This document shows, piece by piece, positions 52,636 to 61,056 of a stretch of DNA of 64,000 nucleotides. The DNA comes from Prosopocoilus inquinatus. Lineage: Eukaryota; Arthropoda; Insecta; Coleoptera; Lucanidae. Position 1 is the first letter of the stretch; every line of letters starts with the position of its first letter. The stretch spans positions 21,214,501 through 21,278,500 of the forward strand of contig CM069878.1 in NCBI GenBank assembly GCA_036172665.1, read 5' to 3'. Both the position numbers and the translations under genes were made by a program. The notes beneath the pieces were generated by a model that saw only the letters and a list, made by a program, of their open reading frames with translations, searched no databases and had not been told where the DNA came from.

Positions 52636-55600
52636 TTTACCAGAAGACAAAAGCAAAGAATCTGATCGGCCGTTATCAAGATGTATTCGAGGTAGAAGAT
52701 GGATCCAAGGGAAGAACTGATGTCGTGAAACACAAAATAGAGACTGGAGAAGAAAGACCTATCCGTCAAGCTCCAAGGCGATTACCGTTGGCAAAGCGTG
52801 AGGAAGCGGAACGCATTATTCGCGAGATGGAAAAGGATAATGTGATAGAACCATCAAGCAGCCCGTGGGCGTCACCAGTAGTGCTTATGAAGAAGAAGGA
52901 TGGGTCCACCAGATTCTGTGTAGACTACCGGTTACTCAACAATGTCACCAAGATGGACAGCTATCCCCTGCCACGGATTGATGATACCCTGGACACCCTA
53001 GCCGGCTCAAAGATCTTCTCAACTTTGGACTTAAAGAGTGGATATTGGCAAGTGGAGCTGGCGCCTGAAGATCGAGAAAAGACGGCGTTTTCCTTTGGTA
53101 TGGGTCTGTGGCAGTTCACAGTGATGCCATTCGGATTATGTAATGCCCCAGCGACATTCGAGAGGTTAATGGAGACGGTTCTGAAAGGTCTGTCCTGGAC
53201 AACGTGCATGGTGTACCTTGATGACATAATTGTCGTGGGAAAGACGTTCGACGACCACCTAAGGAACCTGGAAGGAGTGTTCCAGCGGCTTCGCGGAGCT
53301 GGCCTAAAGCTTAGCCTCAAGAAGTGTCACCTATTCCAGAAGGAAGTGAATTACCTGGGGCACATTGTTAATGGAAATGGAATCGCCGTGGACCCTGTGA
53401 AGATTCAGGTGGTGAGAGACTGGCAAACTCCCAGAAATAAACACCAAATAAGGAGTTTCCTTGGCCTGTGCACTTACTATCGGCGCTACGTTCCTGGATT
53501 TGCAGACATTGCTAAGCCGTTAACAAAACTCACTGAAGAAGGTCGTCCATTTGAATGGGACCAACAGTGTCAAATTGGCTTTGAACAACTAAAGCAGTAC
53601 TTGGTTAGTGCTCCTATTCTGAGTTATCCTCTCCCGGAAGGCAAGTTCGTCGTGGACACAGATGCTAGCAACGTTGGGATTGGTGGCGTACTCTCCCAGA
53701 TACAAGAGGGGCAAGAGAAGGTGATCGGCTACTTCAGTAAAGTCCTATCAAAGCCGGAACGAAACTATTGCGTCACAAGAAGGGAATTGCTAGCCGTCGT
53801 AAAAACGATAGAACACTTCTACAAGTACTTGTATGGTAGACGCTTCCTGCTGAGGACCGACCACGCCGCTCTAAAATGGCTTCTCCGTTTCAAGAACCCA
53901 GAAGGGCAAGTTGCACGATGGATCGAACGACTTCAGGAGTACGATTTTGAAATTCAGCATCGGGCAGGAACTAGCCATCGAAATGCCGATGCTCTGTCGA
54001 GAAGACCCTGTGCCGAAGACTGTAAGCACTGTAGTCGTTTGGACGAGAAAGTAGCCACGACTGCGAGGACAGCCATTGTTGATGACAAATGGCAAGGCGA
54101 AGAACTGCGAAGAGACCAGGAGAACGACCCGGATTTGAAATTAGTGCTAGAATGGAAAAGCAGGGACGCGAGGCCTACCTGGGAAGAGGTAGCACCATGT
54201 GCACCGTCCGTAAAATCATACTGGGCGCAGTGGGACTCCATAGTGTTGGATCGTGGTCTTCTGAGACGAAGCATAGAGAATCAGGAAGGCATGGAACAGA
54301 AGACACAGTTACTGATCCCCAAGAATAGGCTGCCAGAAGTTCTGAGGGAACTTCACGATGGAACTTCCGGAGGGCATCTGGGAGTTAAGAAGACTATGGA
54401 GAAGGTGCGCGAAAGATTTTACTGGGTGAACTGCAAGGAAGACGTGAAGGATTGGTGCAGAAAGTGTACAGTTTGCGCAGTCAGTAACGGTCCCCACAGG
54501 CGGGGTAAGGCTCCCATGAGACAGTACAACGTTGGAAGTCCTTTTGAGAGAGTTGCCATCCATGTAGCCGGCCCGTTTCCAGAAACGAATGGTGGAAACA
54601 AGTATATCGTCGTGGTAATGGACTACTTTAGTAAGTGGGTTGAAGCTTACGCCCTACCTAACCAAGAGGCAGTCACTATTGCGGAAGTCCTTGTCAGGGA
54701 ATGGATCAGTCGGTATGGTGCACCTATGGAACTGCATTCAGACCAAGGAAGGAACTTTGAATCGGCCTTGTTCAAGAACGTGTGTACTCTGCTCGGCGTA
54801 CGAAAAACTAGAACAACTGCACTCCACCCACAGTCGGACGGAATGGTGGAAAGGTTCAATAGAACCATCAACCGACATTTGTCCAAGGTCGTTTCCAATC
54901 ATCAGAGGGACTGGGACACGTACATCCCCCTGTTTCTAATGGCATACCGCTCATCTGTTCATGAGACAACAGGGGAGACTCCCGCGAAAGTGGTATTCGG
55001 GCGAGAGCCGAGACTCCCCTGCGACCTGAAGTTTGGTGTGAAGCCTGGCGAAGTCTCTGCCGACGAAGATTACGTGAGCAAATTACGCAGGAAAATGGAT
55101 GATATCCACAACCAAGTGCGTCACAATATACAGACGGCCAGCGATCGGATGAAGGAGCACTATGACATCAACGCTCAACACGGGGGATACCAACCTGGAG
55201 CACTGGTCTGGCTTTATAACCCCCAAAGACGTCGAGGCCTCTCCCCAAAATTACAGACCTCTTGGGAAGGTCCTTACAAAGTGATGAAACGGATCAACGA
55301 CGTCGTTTATCGCATCAGGAAGGTCCCCCATGGCAAACCCAAAGTAATCCACTTCAACCGGATAGCCCCTTACCATGGAGAAGCAGATGAAGGGACAGTA
55401 CAAAGGGCGCAAGTTTCCGAAGTGAACTTCGAAACCTTCATGTCTCATCACGCCGAAGGAAGCAAGGCACGGTTTGGAGTAACCACGGAGAAGCAACAAG
55501 ATCTCTTTAAAGTGCCACTGGAGTACAGTCTGGCCCACTGCGTAGCAGAAGACCTGAAAATGTCCAAAGGAATCGCTCAGGTGTTTAGGAAGAAATTTGG

Positions 55601-56084
55601 CCAAATCGAGGAGCTACGAAGACAGCATCCCGTGGTAGGCAAGAGCTTGCAGATCATTGATTCGACGGCAGATCGGAGGCGCCACGTGCATTATTTAGTC
55701 ACTAAGAAGACATCAAGCGGTAAACCTGACTATGTGACTATGTGGAGAGCCCTATATAGCCTGAGGAGACAGCTAATAGAGAACCATCAGATGAAGTTAG
55801 CCATCCCCAAATTGGGCTGCGGATTGGACGGACTAGACTGGAGAGTAATTCGAAGCATGCTGGAAGTCATCTTCCACAGAACGGGAATTGAAGTCCTAGT
55901 CTGCAGCCACCACCCACAGGCAACAGTCAGCAACAGCAAAACCGTAGACTGTTACTTCTTCCAGGCGGGAAGTTGCAAGAATGGGCCAGCATGTAGATTC
56001 CGACACCCTCCTTCAAGACTATCACCAGGAACATTTCGAGATGAAACGTTTCTAAGAAGGGGGCAGTGTGGCGAGCCAACCTGA
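52632..56084 (+). CDS. pol: E2 Pol: RT, RNase H, integrase, TARG1-like macrodomain, CCCH finger
   Basis: 1150-codon frame with no ATG at its opening (first ATG is residue 66). RT about 60-260 (MPFG 165-168, YLDD 195-198). RNase H about 338-455. Integrase zinc site H575/H582/C612/C615. The core has His644 where the family and E1 have catalytic Asp, then Asp704 and Glu740 (35 residues between). GPY/F about 852-915. Residues about 955-1092 resemble the TARG1/OARD1 macrodomain: SLAHCVAEDLKM..GIAQVFRKKFG, YLVTKK and PKLGCGLDGLDW; Lys1025 and Asp1066 sit 41 apart as in the human enzyme's catalytic pair. A CX7CX5CX3H finger follows (C1107, C1115, C1121, H1125). The frame runs through the PPT and stops inside the LTR. 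The ADP-ribosyl hydrolase role is inferred. Confidence 0.92.
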   Translation: MIYQKTKAKNLIGRYQDVFEVEDGSKGRTDVVKHKIETGEERPIRQAPRRLPLAKREEAERIIREMEKDNVIEPSSSPWASPVVLMKKKDGSTRFCVDYRLLNNVTKMDSYPLPRIDDTLDTLAGSKIFSTLDLKSGYWQVELAPEDREKTAFSFGMGLWQFTVMPFGLCNAPATFERLMETVLKGLSWTTCMVYLDDIIVVGKTFDDHLRNLEGVFQRLRGAGLKLSLKKCHLFQKEVNYLGHIVNGNGIAVDPVKIQVVRDWQTPRNKHQIRSFLGLCTYYRRYVPGFADIAKPLTKLTEEGRPFEWDQQCQIGFEQLKQYLVSAPILSYPLPEGKFVVDTDASNVGIGGVLSQIQEGQEKVIGYFSKVLSKPERNYCVTRRELLAVVKTIEHFYKYLYGRRFLLRTDHAALKWLLRFKNPEGQVARWIERLQEYDFEIQHRAGTSHRNADALSRRPCAEDCKHCSRLDEKVATTARTAIVDDKWQGEELRRDQENDPDLKLVLEWKSRDARPTWEEVAPCAPSVKSYWAQWDSIVLDRGLLRRSIENQEGMEQKTQLLIPKNRLPEVLRELHDGTSGGHLGVKKTMEKVRERFYWVNCKEDVKDWCRKCTVCAVSNGPHRRGKAPMRQYNVGSPFERVAIHVAGPFPETNGGNKYIVVVMDYFSKWVEAYALPNQEAVTIAEVLVREWISRYGAPMELHSDQGRNFESALFKNVCTLLGVRKTRTTALHPQSDGMVERFNRTINRHLSKVVSNHQRDWDTYIPLFLMAYRSSVHETTGETPAKVVFGREPRLPCDLKFGVKPGEVSADEDYVSKLRRKMDDIHNQVRHNIQTASDRMKEHYDINAQHGGYQPGALVWLYNPQRRRGLSPKLQTSWEGPYKVMKRINDVVYRIRKVPHGKPKVIHFNRIAPYHGEADEGTVQRAQVSEVNFETFMSHHAEGSKARFGVTTEKQQDLFKVPLEYSLAHCVAEDLKMSKGIAQVFRKKFGQIEELRRQHPVVGKSLQIIDSTADRRRHVHYLVTKKTSSGKPDYVTMWRALYSLRRQLIENHQMKLAIPKLGCGLDGLDWRVIRSMLEVIFHRTGIEVLVCSHHPQATVSNSKTVDCYFFQAGSCKNGPACRFRHPPSRLSPGTFRDETFLRRGQCGEPT
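56054..56066 (+). other. Polypurine tract of E2
   Basis: AAGAAGGGGGCAG, directly before the 3' LTR and inside the Pol reading frame. Confidence 0.8.
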
Positions 56085-56365
56085 CTTAGCGCAAGGCGTC
56101 AAGAAGTCGGTTCGCTGTTATGTGTCATCGGCCGTCACGCGGCCGGGGCCTACATCGAACAAACTAGAATCTTCCAGCGTAGAGACATCCAGACGCCAGC
56201 AAATGATATAAAATCACCAGGCAGTCGAATTCGAACAGCGAACGTCGAAGTTAGATTTTAGTGTGAAAATAAATTATTACAAATAAATTAGTTTTTAAGC
56301 TTTATTAAATTACGGTTAAGTTTTTATCGAGTGTTTTATTCGTTTAAATAAATAAACTCAACTCA
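56067..56365 (+). repeat. 3' LTR of E2, two internal deletions
   Basis: Compared with the 5' LTR, it lacks 15 bp just after the TATA box (GCCCGGAGTTGACTC) and about 13 bp near the 3' end, but still ends CA before the duplicated GTAT. The first deletion moves TATA about 15 bp closer to the presumed start site. Confidence 0.88.
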
Positions 56366-56369
56366 GTAT

Positions 56370-57364
56370 TGATACTTTTGTTTTTAAACTGAACATCGGA
56401 ATATTTACATTATATATTCAAACTTAAAAAAAAACTTGCGGTATGTATAAACGAGTTCATTATGTATGTACTTGCTAAGGTATCTACCTACAATTATATT
56501 GTAGTAATACACAAACAAATCACTTCATTGTCATAGACACCAAACAAAATACTCAGACAGCAGCCTTGGCCTTATTTCTTATAAACCAATTTGTAAGCTT
56601 TTCATGAATTAGTTTACAAAAACCTCGAGCCAAGGCACAGTGGGTCAGAATTAAAATCTAGAGGGAAAAATTACGATTGCAAGTTACGCGTGTAATTAAT
56701 TTCGTGCTAATTATTCATTTTGAGTAAATGTGTGTAATGTACTCCTGGTGGAGTACATTCATTTCAATGGGCAGTATCATGAACTCAACTAAGAACGAAT
56801 TTATTACACTTATTATAATTTATTCTTCTAATGGTGCTTTAAAATTAAAATATTCGAGTCGCACTACAGTACTATTAATAAATTAATAATGTTACAGCTG
56901 AAAAGTTGACGATTTGTTCTTGCTTTTTACAAATTTACTTATTTTAAAATTGAGTAGGTGATTCTGTGAGGTTGTTTATTTTCTTACTTTTTCAATAACT
57001 AACGCAGTATCCCTTTTTCCGCAGCTCAGAACTTGAGTTGTGCTGTCAGAAAAAGTTCCTTTTCTGTTTGCAGAAGCAAGAGCTTTACCAATTTTTCATT
57101 TGTTTTTATGCTTTTTGGATAAATCTATAATTAATAAATTGTTATTTTTCCTATATCATGTAGGTCTTTTCAAAAATAATAATAATAATAAAATAATTAA
57201 TGTATAATAATAAATATAAAATTAAATTAAATTGAAGTAAAGAATTTAAAATCATGTTAGGTACAGAAAAGAAAAATGAAACATCAAGAAAGGGAGCAGC
57301 TGTTTACAACGTTCAAGCTTGAGAGTTGATACAAATGATAATTTATGTAAAATTTTATAAAAAA
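56370..57364. other. Non-coding AT-rich DNA
   Basis: No gene or clear repeat recognised. Confidence 0.4.
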
Positions 57365-58320
57365 ATTAATTTGACCATATTATGCATTACACAAAATGCA
57401 ATAGGTAATGAGATATTTTAATTTTTGTGTTTTCCTTAGAAATACGCTCCCTACTAAAGTTTATTTAACATTACCCAGAAAGTATAAAAGGTTTTTTTTT
57501 TAATATTTATGTTTTCCTGGTTAGACTGATTGAAAACAATGAATATTCTCTTTCAATTTAAGAGGACAACAGCTTCTGTTAGGTATTAGTTTTGTAGAAA
57601 CTTCAGTTGAGAAATCCCTTAAAAAGTCCCGTGATTCCACTAAATTGGAATTTAAAGAAAATTGTTCCAATGTTACTTTGGAAATAAATCGAAATGAATA
57701 TTCAAGCAAATCACCTTCCAGTTAATTTTGTTTGGCTCTGAGGAATCGGCTTCAGTTAAAAACCGAAAAATTTAAACTTTGAGCTTACACTAGAACAATT
57801 TTCTTTAAATTTCAATTTAGTGAAATCACGAGACTTTTTAAGGGATTTCTCAACTGAAGTTTATAGAAAACTAACAGCTAACAGAAGCTGTTATCCTCTT
57901 AAATGGAAAACAATGAATATTCTTTCCCGCACTTAATAATTATTATTTGCTGGAAGTATGATGTATACCAATTTTTACTAAAACTTGATACTCTCGTTGA
58001 AAGGCAATAAATCAGAGAAGTTTTTAGAATAATTTGCAAGTTGATTGTATTACCAAATTTTGGAAATAAGTCAGAATGAGTGTTCAAGTAGGTTGGATTT
58101 TTTGTGTGTCTTTTCAGTCATTGTATTAAAGTTTTTAACTTAATGTTTGTTGCGTAGTACGTGCTATTATTTAGTCTAAACAGGAAAACATAAATATTAA
58201 GAAAAACTTTTATACTTTCTGGGTAATGTTAAATAAACTTTAGTAGGGAGCGTATTTCTAAGGAAAACACAAAAATTAAAATAGCAAAATTGCATTTTGT
58301 ATAATGCTTAATATGGTCAA
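57365..58320. mobile_element. Foldback element (~950 bp)
   Basis: The left arm, with TTGTGTTTTCCTTAGAAATA and ACGCTCCCTACTAAAGTTTA, is inverted at 58170-58290. An inner pair also mirrors: TTGAGAAATCCCTTAAAAAG at 57608 against CTTTTTAAGGGATTTCTCAA at 57832. Two minus-strand frames inside (57521-57709 and 57899-58087) resemble each other weakly but match no family I know. Confidence 0.7.
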
Positions 58321-59277
58321 ATCAATTGCAAATGAGCTCTACCAACACGCCCTCAAAGTAATACGTCGACTTACCAGTCATCCTATATACATGGAAAAAC
58401 AATTTAAAGTGATTTAAATAAAATAGATAGGTTCATCATTTGGAAAGTCAAAATATTCAAATCATTACCTACTCGACTTTTATGATTGCAAACATAATCG
58501 GAAATAAATAAATAAATTTTGCTTAAAAAAAGCATTTACGACGAAAAATAGAAACGTTTGTCTCCCCAAAACTTGAGTAGTAACTTAAGTGTATTCTGGC
58601 AAAAACGAATAAAACAACAACAAGAAATGATTTGCAAACCTTTGCAGCAGCTCGAGGCTCCTTCCTTAATAACCACAGCCCTGCTACGTCAGGTCTAGAT
58701 TCTTGTAGGTTTTGTTATTCCGGAAACACCAGTTGACCTTCAGGTGAAGCCGCGAATTTTCTCCTGGCCATTTGACTCCATAAAGTAACCCAGTGCGGAT
58801 CAGTTTGCTATACCCTCTGGATGTGCCTACAAGAGTGCGAGTGTACTAAAAAATTATTTTCTGAGCACCAACTCCAGGATTTTGAAATAACAGGTACGAT
58901 ATCAAATTTTATTTAAGTAGTTTGCTTAAGAAGGAATTTTTATTACGTTATGACTAAAATTGTTTTTTTTATGATAAAATTAGGCGATAAAAATTTCTTT
59001 AAAATGTTTCCCAAGCGAAAATCAAAGAAAAAAATTAATATTCAAAAGGAGTTAAAACAATTTAAATTTTTACTTTATTTGAAAGGAATGAAAAGCTTTT
59101 TAGACGAAACTCACTTTACAAGAATTCCCAACCGATTCTTTTCCTTTGTTTTAAAGAAATAAGTCTGAGTAATAAATGAAAAATGATGAATTTATTAATT
59201 CTTGTTTATTGATGTTGCTTATAAATTATGGGTTATTCAAAATGAGAGTCGTATTTTTAAACAATAACTGTTAAAAT
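58321..59277. other. No supported gene; possible decayed coding sequence 58560-58880
   Basis: 58610-58860 is less AT-rich and has coding-like stretches (for example SPATSGLDS then CRFCYSG), which might be the end of a LINE ORF, but stops break it and I cannot place it. Confidence 0.3.
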
Positions 59278-61056
59278 AATTGAAATCAACCTCCGCTCAT
59301 AATAATTTTTATATCCGTAGATACCGATGAGAAGTTAGCAATAAAATTCCAGCAATAAAATTATAAAATTTCAAAACGCTGCCACCGCTAAAATAACGAT
59401 CACAGATCAATAATATTTAATCTATTACAAAGAGTATAATGTGTAGATTCCCCTCATATGAAGAAACTGAAAAAATATTTGATATTAAGTTAACTATGAC
59501 TATTTAAACCAGCATAAGTCATTATTTATATATCGCACCAAAACAATTGCTTTCACTGAAAATTTTCACGTAGTCATAAAGTAAACATACATATCTATTT
59601 AATAATGCCTTCAGAAAGTTTTAGCCGGTTGATTTGAAGTAATTAGAAATTAATTAAAAGTGACGCACAGATCAATGAAACAGTACCAATTTCAAATGTT
59701 CATAACTTTTCTCAGAGAACTTGCATAAAAATTGTGTTTGCAGAATATTAAAGCACGGATCGAAATCTATCGTTTAAACCACCCTCTGAGTTTTAGCCGG
59801 TTGGTTTGAAGTAATTAGAAATTAATTAAAAGTGACGCACAGACCAATTTCAAATGTTCATAACTTTCCATTCCGAACTTGCATAAAAATTCTGTTTGCA
59901 GAATATTAAAGCACGGATCGAAATCTATCGTTTAAGCCACCCTCTGAGTTTTAGCCGGTTGGTTTGAAGTAATTAGAAATTAATTAAAAGTGACGCACAG
60001 ACCAACTTCAAATGTTCATAACTTTCCATTCCGCACTTGCATAAAAATTCTGTTTGCAGAATATTAAAGCACGGATCGAAATCTATCGTTTAAACCACCC
60101 TCTGAGTTTTAGCCGGTTGGTTTGAAGTAATTAGAAATTAATTAAAAGCGTCATTTTTATTAATATCTAATAACTTCAAATCAACCGGGTAAAACTCAGA
60201 GGGTGGTTAAAACGATAGATTTCGATCCGTGCTTTAATATTCTGCAAACAGAATTTTTATGCAAGTGCGGAATGGAAAGTTATGAACATTTGAAATTGGT
60301 ACTGTTTCGTTGATTTGTGCGCCACTTTTAATTAATTTCTAATTACTTCAAATCAACCGGCTAAAACTAAGAGGGTGGTTTAAACGATAGATTTCGCTCT
60401 GTGCTTTAATATTTTGCAAACAGAATTTTTATGCAAGTGCGGAAAGGAAAGTTATGAACATTTGAAATTGGTCTGTGCGTCACTTTTAATTAATTTATAA
60501 TTACTTCAAACCAACCGGCTAAACCTCAGAGGTTGGCTTAAACGTTAGATTTCGATCCGTGCTTTTATATTCTACAAACAGAATGTTTATGCGAATACTG
60601 CATTAAAAGATATGGACGTTCAAAATTAGAATTATTTTATTGCTGGGAATGCCACAATTAATTAATTTTCTAATTACTTTAAATCAACCGGCTAAAACTT
60701 TCTGAAGGCATTATTAAATAGATATGTATGTTTACTTTATGCCTACGTGAAAATTTTCAGTGAAAGCAATTGTTTTGGTGCGATATATGAATAATGACTT
60801 ATGCTGGTTTAAATAGTCATAGTTAACTTAATATCAAATATTTTTTCAGTTTCTTCATATGAGGGGAATCTACACATTATAATCTTTGTAATAGATTAAA
60901 TATTATTGATCTGTGATCGTTATTTTAGCGGTGGCAGCGTTTTGAAATTTTATAATTTTATTGCTGGAATTTTATTGCTAACTTCTCATCGGTTCCGTAG
61001 ATACGTATATAAAATGGATATAAAAATTATTGTGGGCGGAGGTTAATTTCAATTAT
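59278..61056. mobile_element. Giant palindrome (~880-bp arms) with 158-bp tandem units
   Basis: The outer arms (GAAATCAACCTCCGCTCATA.. and its inverse) are nearly identical to about 59600 and 60720. The inner part is an array: units starting TTTTAGCCGG at 59619, 59791, 59949 and 60107 (158-bp spacing for the last three), then the same units inverted at about 60187, 60360, 60517 and 60690. The centre is near 60150. The ends match the 14829-15533 foldback. No coding sequence. Confidence 0.88.

Larger units (their letters stand above)
49932..56365 (+). mobile_element. Ty3/gypsy LTR retrotransposon E2 with macrodomain Pol
   Basis: Full-length element with 5' LTR 49932-50258, 3' LTR 56067-56365 and target duplication GTAT (49928-49931 and 56366-56369). 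All frames are open. Order: gag (SAP, coiled coil, capsid, knuckle), pro, RT, RNase H, integrase, GPY/F, macrodomain, CCCH finger, PPT. No env. The 3' LTR has two deletions relative to the 5' LTR, and catalytic changes in integrase and the knuckle suggest a dead copy of a recently active family. Confidence 0.95.

Noticed and set aside
59619..60700. CRISPR-like regularly spaced repeat
   Set aside because: Units are contiguous 158-bp tandem repeats with no unique spacers, half are inverted, and the genome is eukaryotic.
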